Source: Chamaecrista fasciculata (taxonomy: Eukaryota > Streptophyta > Magnoliopsida > Fabales > Fabaceae). Taken from it: a stretch of 64,000 nucleotides of DNA. The translations under genes were made by a program, and so were the position numbers. The notes beneath the pieces were generated by a model that did no database searches, had not been told where the DNA came from, and saw nothing but the letters and a program-made list of their open reading frames with translations. Of this stretch, positions 46,801 through 58,181 are shown in pieces (positions within the stretch are counted from its first letter, which is position 1; every line of letters begins with the position of its first letter). Where the stretch lies: NCBI GenBank assembly GCA_003254925.1, contig QANZ01049214.1, forward strand, positions 224,471-288,470, given 5' to 3'.

Positions 46801-48115
46801 CTCTTGATCACATTCCTTTAGTTTTTTTTTAAAAAATTTTTGGGTGATAAATAATCTTATTGCTCAACTGTGTGCCTTCATTTGTATGTCTGTGTGCCAT
46901 AGATAGACAGGGTGAGCTGGAGATAAATAGGTTTTCTGGCTTTCCTTTATTTCTCTCTCTCTCTCTCTCTGCTTTTTTTTTTTTAATTTATTTTTCTCTT
47001 CTTGTAACTCTTGGCTTTTTTGAAGATTCAAGGACATTTTCCAGGAAGTTTTTGACAGACAATGGAGTTCCAAGTTCAAAGCTGCAGGGATATGGTTAGA
47101 TAATTTGCATGTCATGCCTATGGAAACCCTCTTGATAATGATTTCTAATTTATGTCATTTCTATTTAGGTATGAACATCGTCTCATTGATGATATGGTTG
47201 CTTATGCTCTTAAAAGTGATGGAGGTTATGTATGGGCTTGCAAGAATTATGATGGGGATGTGCAGAGTGATTTCTTAGCCCAAGGTGGAAGTCTATATGC
47301 ACTTGAAAACTTGGCCTTGTTAAGGATTAATAAAAGTTTTGTTGTTTTTAAATTAAGTCCATCGATGGGAAAGTGCATTCAGAAATTTGATTTGAGAAAT
47401 TACTTCCATTGAACAGGATTTGGTTCTTTGGGCTTGATGACATCAGTACTGGTATCTTTTTGGTAGCCTTTATACCGTTTCATTTCGTTCTTCTTGTCAT
47501 TCTTCCTTTGGTTATATCTCTAGCATATATGTTCTGAGATGCAATAATTAACAGGTTTGCCCAGATGGGAAAACTATTGAAGCAGAAGCAGCCCATGGCA
47601 CGGTTACCCGTCATTACAGGGTTCATCAGCAAGGAGGTGAAACCAGCACAAACAGTATAGCATCCATTTTCGCTTGGTCACGAGGTCTTGCTCATAGGTA
47701 ACATTTAAAAAGCTGATCAAATTTTGATAGACTATAAGTTGTTCATAAAATAGATTTTAAAAACTAAGTAAATTTGTTTTTTCAGGGCAAAATTGGATGG
47801 CAATGACAGGTTGTTGGACTTCACACAGAAACTTGAAGCAGCTTGCGTTGGAACAGTTGAATTAGGAAAGATGACAAAGGATCTTGCACTTCTTGTTCAT
47901 GGACCAAAGTAACTGCCGCCCATTGGATTTTTTACTTTTCTATCTTTTTTTTTTTTAAAAAGTGCTGACTTTTACTAAAATCACGATTGAAAATTACATA
48001 TATATATCCTCGTTTTTGTAGGGTTTCTAGGTCCCAGTATCTGAATACCGAAGAGTTCATCGATGCTGTGGCTGAGGAGCTGAGAACAAGATTATCTATC
48101 AAAGCAAAACTGTAA
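43863..48115 (+). CDS. ICDH: NADP-dependent isocitrate dehydrogenase, likely peroxisomal isoform
   Basis: This enzyme oxidises isocitrate to 2-oxoglutarate with NADP+. Exons: 43863-43911, 44627-44670, 44766-44875, 45710-45747, 45864-45941, 46037-46090, 46178-46279, 46405-46496, 46591-46694, 47026-47094, 47169-47284, 47417-47451, 47555-47697, 47786-47908, 48022-48115. All phases close, giving 416 aa. Conserved blocks are [60 protein letters not shown] (substrate), [20 protein letters not shown] and [20 protein letters not shown] (metal Asp residues), and [13 protein letters not shown]. The C-terminus SIKAKL ends in AKL, a type-1 peroxisomal targeting tripeptide variant. The Arabidopsis peroxisomal isoform, as I recall, is also 416 aa and ends SRL. 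The frame is open for at least 47 codons upstream of the chosen ATG, but that extension is not targeting-like. A cytosolic location is the alternative. Confidence 0.95.
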
Positions 48116-48746
48116 AGTTCAGTCTGAATGCTGGGTTTTTAAATTTCCAATAATGTCTTGGCTCAGATTGGTGTAGCTTGATGCGAAAAAAGTCTTTTCT
48201 CTAGGTATATCTCGTATTTTAGCTATGGTTCATCACCAGTATCATGTTATTTGGTGGATGATAGACTTCAATTCATTTGGGAAATAAATTGTACAATTAA
48301 CTTCCTAGTCATATATATAAAGGGAACTCCCTTATGCTTGCAAACTTTGATATTACTCTTTCATCTTTTAAATTAACCTGGAAAAGTTTAACTTACACAA
48401 AGGCTTGTACTTGTGATGGATTAACTTCTATTTAGAAGTAAATTATCGAAGTGAAGATGTATTTTACTGGTGAAACAAAATGCAGGAGTTCATGACAATT
48501 GTCAAGTACCACAATCTACACAGTGATAATAATCATCCAAAAAATAGTCCTTCCTTGCCAAAACATATACTGAAAACCAAAAATAGAAGACTCAGAGTGA
48601 TAAACAAAAATTTTGGATGAAATTTACATGACAGTGTATACAGTATTTATTACTTTAGGCTCTCCTCCATTCTTACATTTTGGAGGGAGCAAGAAACTGA
48701 AATTTTGTACAGTATAGTTCTTCTGCCCAAATAGGACCTTTTTCTG
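48116..48746. other. Convergent intergenic region
   Basis: This 631-bp spacer separates the stop of isocitrate dehydrogenase (+) from the stop of the kinase (-). It must hold both 3' UTRs. No other feature is seen. Confidence 0.5.
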
Positions 48747-51617
48747 TTAAAAATACTCAAACTCTACATAAGAAGAATCAGTGGGAGCATTTGGGTGGTT
48801 TTTATCTTTTGCCATATCTGTCATCTTCCTGTCTGCTCCTGCCGATGATTCTTTACTAGCATACTGAGTAAAATCTACCGGATCCGGTATATGAGGAGGC
48901 AATGCACTTCTTACTAGTGCCCAGTTCACTCCCTCAAAAAATGGGTGTTGTTTTATTTCTGTGGCTCCCCTTTTATATGCAATTCTCTTTGGAGGCTCCT
49001 TCACCAACAATCCTTTGATTAGGTCTTTAGCTGCAGAACTGACCTGAGGAGTATCTGGGAACCTCAAGGGCTGCCCTACAACATTAATAAGTGTGGCTTT
49101 ATTTCCTGCACCTTTAAAGGGTGTTGTCCCATGCAAAAGCTCATACAAGAAGATACCGAGAGTCCACCAATCTACTGCACTACCATGACCTTCGCCTCGG
49201 ATGATCTCGGGTGCAAGGTATTCATGTGTCCCCACAAAGGACATTGACCTTACATCTGTTGGCTCTGCCATGAGTTCAGGAAGGGCAGTTCCACCATTTA
49301 TGAGGCCAAAATCCGATTTTGATTTTCGGTTCTTTTTTGAAGGTAAAATGCGTGGGAAGAAAGTCGATGCCTGTCCTGATTGTGATTCATCCTGAATGCC
49401 CCCGGAACCACTGCTGCTACTACTACTACTATGGGCATGGGCAGATGAAGACTTGACAAGTGTGGGATTGACCGAGCAGCGAAGGGATAGATCAAAATCT
49501 GAGAGCATGATATGGCCTTCGTCTCTGACTAAGACATTTTCTGGCTTCAAGTCTCTGTACACTATGCCTAGCATGTGCAGGTACTCCAGAGCTAATAATA
49601 TCTCTGAAGCATAGAACCTAAAACAAGATAATGCAAACATGATATGATAAGGCATAATCATATTGTTGCAACAAATCATACAAACAGAGCAGGAACATTG
49701 TAGAGATCAAACATATTTTGATCAACCTATTGTGACCTCTTTCCTAGAGACAAACAAATAAACAAAATAAAAAGGGAAAAACAAAGGAAAATTAAGAAAA
49801 AGGGGGAAAAAAAAAGGTACACAAGTGATTGAAAGTTACAACTTCTTTTGATTTTGAACATGTTATCAAAACTATGCAGAAAAATGGAAGAGTTAATGCA
49901 GATGACATGCAGGAAACAACTCCCATTCAGAAATGGGAAAAAATTGCTGGTGGAACCCTTGTAGTCACCAAATTTCATTGAATCTCTGACACCTTATTTC
50001 ATAACAGAGGAACTAACAAAATAGTTTCATTTGTGCAAGTTCTAGAGAAGTCAAGTTAAATTGAAAATAATGGGGAAGAAGAAATTAGAGAAGTCAAGTC
50101 ATTTTAATCACTAACCGTGCAGCTTCTTCTGTGAAATGCTTGTTAGGTTGCTTCTGTCTTAGAGAATGAAGATTGCCTCCACTGCAGAACTCCATCACCA
50201 AGCAGTAGAACTTATCAGTTTCGAAGTAAGAATACAAAGTGGGCAAGAAAGGATGGTCAAGAAGCCCAAGAATCTCCTTCTCTGTCTGTGCTCTTAGAAG
50301 CTTATTCCTGCTTATAATAGATGCCTTGTCCATCACTTTCATGGCAAAGTAAGCCTTAGTTTTTCTAAGCTCCACAAGATACACACTCCCAATATCTCCA
50401 TACCCAAGCCGCTTGAGAATTCGAAAATGGCTGAGATCAAGCGGGCCTGACTTGGAAACAATGTTTATAGCATCCCACCTTACATCGCCACCTGTATGCG
50501 GTTTAATGGGTGCACTTGTGCTATCTAAACTGTCACTACGAGAGCTATTTCCGCTACCGTGGCCTTGGTTTGAGGTCCTTGATGGTGAAGGATGACCCCA
50601 TGAGTGGTCAGGATTTGTAGGCATCTTCACCTTGGGTGGTTCTGATTTCTGGGGTTCAGATTCTTGATTGTTATTACTTGTTATCTTTTTTGCAGCTTGG
50701 CTTGCCTTTTTGAGATGCCTTGGTGAAGCACTAGCTGAATTGGCATAACTTTGAGCAATTTGATCTGTTGTCTCTGGCAAATTGTTACTCATCTGTGTTT
50801 CAAAAAGAAATCGTCAGAAGAGAAGAATTTACACCTAGTTGGAGCATAAGAAATTCTCAGAACAGAAAATACTAGAAATGCTCAAAACAAATTAATAACA
50901 CTTGAGTCTGTATTTATTAATATCAGTTAGAGCAAACTAACTGGTCTTCGGCAAGTTATATATAGCTCAACTCTACGGTATACAATAGAAGTGGAGAAAA
51001 TTTATCTTTTATTCCTTAAATTTATCTCAAAATTATGATTTAGTTCTTGAATATTGAAAATATGTTTTTTGGTCTCTATTTTATGAACATTAAATACCTG
51101 CTCCACACGGATAATGTTTTAGAGAATAAATTGTCAGTTTGACGTTTGTAAAAAAAAAAAAAACAGGGACCAAAAAGTGCAATTATAGTATCAAGGGATT
51201 AAATCTCAATTTTGAGACAAATTCAATGACTAAAATAGATTTACTCAGAAGTTTCATCATTTTAAAAATAGTTAGAGAATAATGAATCTTCAAATCACAA
51301 AAGGTAAGCAATAATATAGAAAGTTCTATGATGCTATTGCTAGCTCATAACACAATTAAAGAAGATGCATGGACTTTTTTTTTTTTTATGAAAACAGACC
51401 ACAGAACAAAATCTCAAATTCTTTACATTGCAAAAGAGTTTGTGGATGAAACAATTCCTTGGTCATAAAATGAAGCAGAAAAAGCATCAACAAATGACAT
51501 TTTTTTTTCTCCCTCTTTTCTTTTGTTATCTTTAGAATGTAATGTGTAGGTTTAAAAGAAGGACATGATAATCCTCACCTCAGATAGGTCAAGCCTCTTG
51601 ACAGGTTTTGACGCCAT
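48747..51617 (-). CDS. AGC-VIII serine/threonine protein kinase (D6PK/AGC1.5-like)
   Basis: This plant-specific AGC kinase is of the type that phosphorylates membrane targets such as auxin transporters or RopGEFs to control polar growth. Exons in coding order: 51617-51579 ([13 protein letters not shown]), 50792-50116, 49617-48747, giving 528 aa. After a Ser/Gln-rich N-terminal region the kinase domain begins at [20 protein letters not shown], with the lysine in [10 protein letters not shown]. The catalytic loop is [14 protein letters not shown] is replaced by DFD ([10 protein letters not shown]), the hallmark of this family. A roughly 80-residue Ser-rich insert follows before [20 protein letters not shown]. 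The extreme C-terminus VEFEYF contains an FxxF (PIF) motif for PDK1 docking. As I recall, the AGC1.5 gene lies next to HUA1 in Arabidopsis, which favours AGC1.5 over D6PK, but I cannot separate them by sequence alone. Intron 1 contains a fold-back element. Confidence 0.92.
50994..51246. mobile_element. Fold-back MITE in kinase intron 1
   Basis: The left arm gagaaaatttatcttttatt and the right arm aaaatagatttactc are imperfect complements. Internal atgatttagttcttgaatattg pairs with atcaagggattaaatctcaa. It is a relative of the copies at 8335, 22400 and 54214. A smaller truncated copy lies at about 51930-52040. Confidence 0.6.
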
Positions 51618-53808
51618 CAATTGGCAACAAAATGACACCCCTCAAAAGGAATTTCTGCCAATAGAAGAAAAAAAAAGCACATAAAAATAACTTGAATGTC
51701 TTAAAAAGCATTAAAGAAAGAAATTCTTAGTGTTGATCATGACATATATATAAACGTCAATGACAGCAATAATTAAACTCAGTTCATGGTGACCACGTAA
51801 TATAAAGTCTGACAAAGATGAATTGGTCAAAGTCCAAAGATACGTATCAGTTTATATCCAATAATTGGAAACCAAATCATTGAAACATATGCATGACATT
51901 CAGACAACTCATTCTATATACAGAAAACTTTTTTTTATCCTTGTAATTGTTCAAAAACTACTATTTAATTCTTCAATATTAGAATTATATTTTTGAAAAT
52001 CAGGGACTAAAAATGTATTTTCAATAACTAGTGACCAAACTAATGCAAATCCAGAAGATGGCTCAATTTGATTCTTTCTTGGAAAAAAAATTAGGTAAGA
52101 GAGAGTGAAGAACAAACATAACTAACAGAAGTCATGACAAACCTGAAATGTCAGCAATCAATCCTGATAAAATGTTCAGGCTTTGAGTTACCAAGAGATA
52201 ATTAATGGAAGAGTTTTCCTTGAATTGGAAAAGAAGAAAAAGAAGTTAAAGAGAAACAAGCAATGAAAATTTGACCCAAGAAAAGAAGGGATGGTAGTTA
52301 ATTGATTGCATCATGAAGACCACTTTGGTGAGAGTTCTTGAGAGAAAATTGTGGGAGCAAAAGGATAAAGATAATAGAAATAAACAAACCCACAATTAGG
52401 AAAACCCATAATGATTGTAAAAATAGACATTTTATTTTTAAAAAATTAAATGAAATTGATTTGGTTTCAGAGATATCAGAGAGAGAGAGAGAGAGGAAAT
52501 GGTCGTACATGTGAAGACTAATGGATAGGCGTGTTATTCTCTGTGAAATAGTGGTTTACATTTGAGTCCCTCTCTCATATTTTGTTTCTTCTTTTGTTTT
52601 TCCATTTTTGCAATATTATTCTCATATTTGGATCTCGATTTCGCACAATTTAACCGATAATTGAAAAATCTAGGTCAAAACTATCAAAATAATTGAAGAT
52701 CGATCGATTAATTTTAATTACCTAGGTGAAGCGGAAGCTGGTTTGGTGGTCGAGAGAAGGGGAAAGATCAAGGAATGACGGAGATCGGAAATCGATGTCG
52801 TCGAAGGGAGCGACAGTGATGGAGGAGGGAGGTCAGTAATTGATGTTCTTCAAGGAGTTCCGGCCGGAGAGAGAGAAAGAGAGAGAAGTCATTTTTTGGT
52901 GTGAAATAAACTAAAACTCCCAATTATTTCTTCTTTCTTACATTTTGATTCTATTATAGAGGAAATGTCTTTAATGCAAAAATTCAAACTTTTAAAAGTT
53001 GAAAATCAATTTTTTCCTTTTTTTTTAACGGAAAAATGGATGGAAAACGTTTGAGGGGTTTTGAAAAACTAAGGGACCAATTTGAAACATTGAGCATACC
53101 TGAGGGACCAAAATAGGACTTTAGTCTTTAACAAATAAGAAAGGATTTGGAGATGTTTTATCTCATTAAAACAAATGTAGGTAGAACTCACAACAGAAAA
53201 AGATATAGGAGACAAAGAGTAAATGACTGAGAATATCATTGCAATGGCTCCTTATTTGGAGATGTTCTATCATTCTACTGTATAATTATAAAAGATCAAA
53301 CTATTTGTTGAATAGACTTCCACAAATATTCCATAAAAGGAGGTATTCAATCATGTAAACTTGAGTTTGGTTAATATCACCATCGAAATGTCAACTCAAA
53401 TTGATATAAAGCTTGCAACTTTAAAACATTAAGTATCTCATGGTGTAGTGCTTATTTGTTATTACAAGTTTAAATTTTGGTACAACAAATGAAAAAGTTG
53501 CAAATAACTTCCTCTAAATTCAAGTTAGCGAGTCAAAAACTCTCCATAATATCTCGACTTTAACATATAAATTCCTAAACTTCAATTTACAAGCGCAAAA
53601 CCTCTTTCAAAGCCAAATTTTGTACTTCCTTCCATGTGCCACAATTTGACTATTTATGCCTTAGCAGTACAAAATTAAGCCTTTCATAATAGTTTTCCAC
53701 GTGTAATGATTTCATGAGAGAATTTGATAAATACTTGAAATGCTGCCCTAAAAAGTATCTATGATCAAGTAAGTAAGAGGGTAAGGCGGAGGATTGGAGT
53801 CTGAAAAT
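51618..53808. other. Kinase upstream region with probable 5'-UTR intron, and MED22 3' flank
   Basis: On the minus strand a donor-like CTAG|GTAATT at about 52720-52727 follows a GC- and GA-richer block (52727-52880). This suggests a non-coding first exon of the kinase gene and an intron reaching toward 51650. A (GA)n run lies at 52481-52496. A dispersed repeat occupies about 52913-53130. The rest (53130-53808) is AT-rich with no gene seen. MED22's 3' UTR would be the last part. Confidence 0.4.
52913..53130 (+). repeat. Dispersed repeat, copy 1
   Basis: The sequence ctttcttacattttgattct through ggaccaaaataggactttag is matched in the same orientation by 57790-57990. Shared strings include ctattatagagg/ctattatagaga, aaaatggatggaaaa/aaaatggatagaaaa and gggaccaatttgaaacattga/gagaccaatttagaacattga. 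It has no coding capacity and its class is unknown. Confidence 0.7.
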
Positions 53809-56455
53809 TCATGGTTCTAGGCTATGATTAGTTTTCTGTGCAGAAGAAGACAAATGAGATTCAAGTTCTTTAAGGCTAGCAGCAGCTTCCTCTCCAATTC
53901 TGGATAGCATGCGGTCTGTTTTTTCCCCTAATTGGTTGAATTCAACCACTCTTTGCTCTACATGGTCATTTAGAGAAGCAAATCCTGAAAAAATTGCAGT
54001 CTGCTTTAGCTCTGACACCAATTTAAGAAGAGAATCAGCTGCCTGGACCTGTGTTATTTAAACAAAGAAATAAGATCTTTTGTAACTAGTAAAAGCTAGT
54101 ACTATAGTAAGTATAGTGTAGATAGGTCCTACAAATAAGACAGTACAATCGTGACTCTTGAAAGAAAGCACCTGGTTTAGTGAAAAATGGGACTGATATA
54201 TAAAACTTTATTATAGAGATAATATACTTTTTAGTCCTCAAATTAGTCTCAAAACTACAAGTTAGTCCTTGGATAATAGATATTATTAATATACTTTTAA
54301 ATTCCTAATTTTTTTACAAACAAACTATTTAGTCTTTATAGATGACATGTCAGAGACTAAATAGCCAATGTTTGTAAAAAAAAAAAATCAAGGATCAAAA
54401 AATGAAGTTTCAACAACTGGGGACTAAATAGTAATTTTAGAAAAAATTTAAGGAACAAAACAAATAGGTATCCTCTTGATTATAATATGCCACATGAATG
54501 CACTGGACATGCAATGTATGAAATCTCAGCATATTAGGGGCATATATTTCTTTGGCACCTCAAAACATAAGACTTACCATCCTGGCAGCACGCGTCTCCA
54601 TCATAAAAGATTCCTGTGAATTTCTAACTGGAGGATCGTTTACCTGCAAGAATGCAAACTTGTAATGATCATGCATGTACCCTTTTGGCATACCAGAAAG
54701 TTACAAAAAATACTTGAAATGCAACTCATGTTTTTTGGTGAACAACCAAAATAGTCAATGAGAAAAGTGTACATTCACAACATCCTAGTAGTTACAAAAA
54801 CAATTTCTTATGAAGTGAAGAAGATTTATAAAATCAAAAGGAACAAATAGAGTGTTAATAATGTAAATTGTACAATTTGAAGCCAAAGCCCATTCTATGA
54901 AGAACCTTAAAACAGAAAACCCAATTTTTCACTATCATAACTTTTCCAAAACCCAGCTTATAAATGTTAACCCTCCAAATTCTCACACAAGCCACCACCT
55001 CATTTGCTACAAGGGATGCACACAGAATGTGTCTATCTTCAATAAATGTACCTGAATTCTCACAAATGGTATATTATATAACACTTCATTCAATCTTACA
55101 GAGAGAACCTTGGTGATGAGTTCAGCCAAAAAACGCTGGCAGCCTAACCAAACTAATGGGGTTATAATCCTTCATCTTAAGAGATCTGTACTTCTTAGCA
55201 AAAGAGAGACAAAGGCAGAGTTCATGCTGGCACCAACCTTACAATTGCAAGAGAATTCAACAACTTCAGAGTTTTTTATTAACGTCCAAAAACTCCTAAA
55301 AGAAACTAACAGAAAAACCATCAGGCCATGGAGTTCTGTCCTTAACCACATCCCAAACAGCTTTGTAGATTTCTTCCTCTTCAAAAGGCCTATCCAATCC
55401 CTAGGCTTTCTCCTCAAAATTACAGAAACTAATAAAACCTTCCATAAACGGCCTAGAGACCTTATCCTTGACATTGAAATGAGTTATCTCATGATAGATT
55501 CATAAAATGTTCCAAGTCAAACCTTTTTTTCTTTTCCATTTGAACATAAAAAAAGTTTTCCGGACTAAAACCTTGTCCTATGCAGGAAGATGGATTTGTA
55601 TTTATAAGTTAACTGATAATTCAGAAAATACACTTCCAAGCTTATCATGATACCTCAGCGGTTTCACACTTTCACTCCAAATAAAAGCAACTATTACCCT
55701 CCCTAATAGTTTGTTTTTTGGCTGTCAATTATTTGATCATTAAACTAAGTTACCTAAAGGCCAAGAGGAGCTACAAGAAACACCAGATCTTCCATCATGG
55801 AAAGTTGATCCCTTCACCAAGCATTAACTGCAACCTCTCAATGAATATACCTTTCTTCAACTGTGACAAACCCATTTAACATGATTTGTGACCAAAATTG
55901 AGCTACTGAATGAAATTATGTTGTTCATCCTTAGGAGTCCTCTATCTCTCATATATTAGCTAAAACATTGCTAGTCCAACATGTACTGTATTCCTTCAAG
56001 GACAATATATAGTTTTGCTTCACAAGTTTGCGCAAAAATGTGTATAGGCACCAAAATACAGATATTTGGATGCAAAACTACAGTTACAAAACACCATATA
56101 CACTCTAACCAGCACTTACAACAGACAACATTAAAGCTAAAACCATCATCTAGGGAACAAAACTGCCAATAGTTGACATAGAATCAAATTTCAGATTAAT
56201 TACCATCACTAACCATATAATATCCTCCATGTGAGTATACATACTAATAACCGCGAAAATGCGAAATGCAATCAAACATACCCTGGCAACATTGACAAGG
56301 TGGCTGAAATTATCCACAATGTTAGCAATGTCAGTTTCCACCCTATGCAACAAAGTCTTTTGCTTCTGAGCAGCGGCTGCGGCTGCCGCTGCAGTGGGTC
56401 CGCTTCCAGCACCACCACCTCCCAATACTCCTCCAGCTGGTCCACCTTTGTTCAT
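53809..56455 (-). CDS. MED22: Mediator complex subunit 22
   Basis: MED22 (the Surfeit-5 family) is a small subunit of the Mediator head module, which links transcription factors to RNA polymerase II in the nucleus. Exons in coding order: 56455-56282, 54643-54578, 54048-53809, giving 159 aa. The N-terminus is Gly- and Ala-rich ([20 protein letters not shown] plus an eight-Ala run). Family core motifs follow: [59 protein letters not shown] and [20 protein letters not shown]. The C-terminal half is a predicted coiled coil ([20 protein letters not shown]). Intron 1 (54644-56281) contains a decayed LINE fragment and intron 2 a fold-back element. On the minus strand a donor-like CTTTCAG|GTTTGC near 56836 suggests a 5'-UTR intron with the first exon in the GC-rich block 56840-56990. 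Confidence 0.95.
54214..54478. mobile_element. Fold-back MITE in MED22 intron 2
   Basis: The left arm gagataatatactttttagt with cctcaaattagtctcaaaac is answered by attttagaaaaaatttaagg and ending ggtatcctc. The flanks tttattata (before) and ttgattata (after) match at 8 of 9 positions, consistent with an aged 9-bp target-site duplication. Confidence 0.65.
54890..55520 (-). mobile_element. Decayed LINE (L1-type) reverse-transcriptase fragment in MED22 intron 1
   Basis: Reading the minus strand and allowing frameshifts and stops, ordered L1 reverse-transcriptase blocks appear: [33 protein letters not shown] (the D-PGPDGF block), [19 protein letters not shown] (the DFRPISL block), [14 protein letters not shown], then [18 protein letters not shown] and, near the end, a degraded GKVM..GFG segment. 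The spacing and order match plant LINEs. The catalytic YxDD block is absent. It is a dead 5'-truncated or fragmented copy and does not encode a protein. Confidence 0.82.
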
Positions 56456-57032
56456 TCTCTTAGTTCACCCTTACCCTCCTACCAGGGGAAAGCGGGAATT
56501 CTGCTTCAAGGATTCACGTATAAAGAACAAAGTGAGAATCTTTTGCTAGTTCCCTTTTTCAATTCCAAATCAGGACCTAATAGGCACCACCGCAAAACAA
56601 AAAGAACACATAATTGGGAAAAAAAAATAATAATAATAAAGTAAGCCTATAAAGCTCCAAAATAATGAAACCTACCGAAGCTGCATATTCATCTATCAAT
56701 CAAGGGACTTTTCTAATCTAATTACACCAGTGTTTGAAACTAAAAAGCACAAGTGGTAATGAAATCTGAAGCAAAAAGCAAAGTGTATCAAGTCCCAGGG
56801 TTGCATGAAGAGGAACAGTGAATGAACTGCAAACCTGAAAGACGGAGTTCTATGAATGCGGTGGAGGCCGGTGAGCTGGTCTCGTCGCGGCCGTGGACGC
56901 CGGTGCCGGTCACTGTCTCGCGGTGGTCCGGTCTCTTAGCTCTCTCGTTGTGTGTGTGACTCGCTAGTCACGAGGGGAAATCGCAAATTCGGAATTTCAG
57001 ATTGCGTCCTGATGATGACTTTATATTTTTTA
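56456..57032. other. MED22 leader and promoter region
   Basis: The block 56840-56990 is much richer in G and C than its surroundings, as for a transcription start region, and is the likely first non-coding exon of MED22 (minus strand). No TATA box was confidently seen. Confidence 0.4.
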
Positions 57033-57403
57033 GGCAAAAGCATCTTTATGGTCCTCAAATTTTAGATCAACTTTCAATTTTATCTTCAATCTTTTTTTTC
57101 TGACAATTTCGTCTCCAATATTTCACATTTTGGTCAATTTTATCCTTTGAATTATTTCTTTCAATAAATTAATGATAGACTTTATCCTATTTTTCAATTT
57201 GAGTTTCTTTTTTTTTTTTTATCAATTTTACATTATATATCACTAGTTATGATAAAATCAGTTGTTAACATTTAATTAAAATAAGAGCAAAGAATAAAAT
57301 TGACCAAAATGTGAAATATTGATGATAAAATTGACAACAAAAAATATTAGAGATAAAATTGAAAGTTGATATAAAGTTTGAGGATTAAAAAAATTCTTTT
57401 ACC
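57033..57403. mobile_element. Fold-back MITE, GGCAAAAG end
   Basis: The left arm ggcaaaagcatctttatggt with cctcaaattttagatcaact pairs with the right arm agttgatataaagtttgagg ending attcttttacc. Internal ttcaattttatcttcaat/gagataaaattgaaag pairs too. Size is about 371 bp. The left end resembles the GGCAAAA family at 39862 and 63316, but the flanks show no clear duplication. Confidence 0.6.
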
Positions 57404-58181
57404 ATAACTTTATAAAAAAGTATAAATAATCTTACTAATTATTTTTCTTTTAAAAAAAGTTTGTGTTTCTAATAATCTAGTTTCGTTCTTGTGAAATGAC
57501 TTTGATGAATTGATTGAGGCTTCATTCAAACCATAGCTTGATGCTGCTTCTTTATACTGGGAATGCACTATTACCATATATAATCACAGAAACTAGAATT
57601 TTCGTTTCATGTTGTTTATATAATTATATCGTATTAAAAAAAAAATAGAGAGAACGACATTGCAATTTGCAACACAGAGATCAAGAAAACAGAGCAAGCA
57701 GTGCCATTACCATCTTCTCTATATTCATCATGGCTTCATCTTCTGCTTCTACCAACACACAGAGAGAACTAAAAGGTCTTTATTGCAATATTCTCCCAAG
57801 TTATTTATTCTTTCTTATATTTTGGTTCTATTATAGAGAAAAATGTCCTTGATGCAAAGAATTTAAACTTTTAGGAGTTAAAAATTAATTTTGTCTTTTT
57901 TTTAACAGAAAAATGGATAGAAAATAACGGGGAGACCAATTTAGAACATTGAACATAACTAGAGGACAAAATAGCCCTTTTCTTTTTACAGATTTTTTTT
58001 CTCTTTCTTTAATTCAAACCAACTCAAATGGGATTTGTATTGAACACCAGATAATATTATTTGTCCGGTGATCCAATCCCAATGCCATAAGTAGAACAGA
58101 ATTCTCTACTTTGTAGACTCAGGAAGACCAACCTCATACAAGTTGAACCAAAAACAAGACTTAGAAGATATCACAGAGCAA
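57404..58181. other. Nitrobindin upstream region with a possible extra 5' exon
   Basis: At 57731 an ATG opens MASSSASTNTQRELK, followed by a potential donor (AAAAG|gtcttt). This is either a non-canonical first coding exon of the downstream gene or a leader. The dispersed repeat copy 2 begins about 15 bp later. I cannot join it in frame to the nitrobindin exon with confidence, so it is left out of the CDS. Confidence 0.3.
57790..57990 (+). repeat. Dispersed repeat, copy 2
   Basis: This is the same-orientation relative of 52913-53130, starting ctcccaagttatttattctt and ending gaggacaaaatagccctttt. It lies just upstream of the nitrobindin-like gene. Confidence 0.7.

Noticed and set aside
55110..55505. 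131-codon plus-strand frame in MED22 intron 1
   Set aside because: It is antisense to the LINE reverse-transcriptase blocks and has no features of its own.
56231..56644. 137-codon plus-strand frame
   Set aside because: It is antisense to MED22 exon 1, whose Ala/Gly-rich codons keep the opposite frame open.
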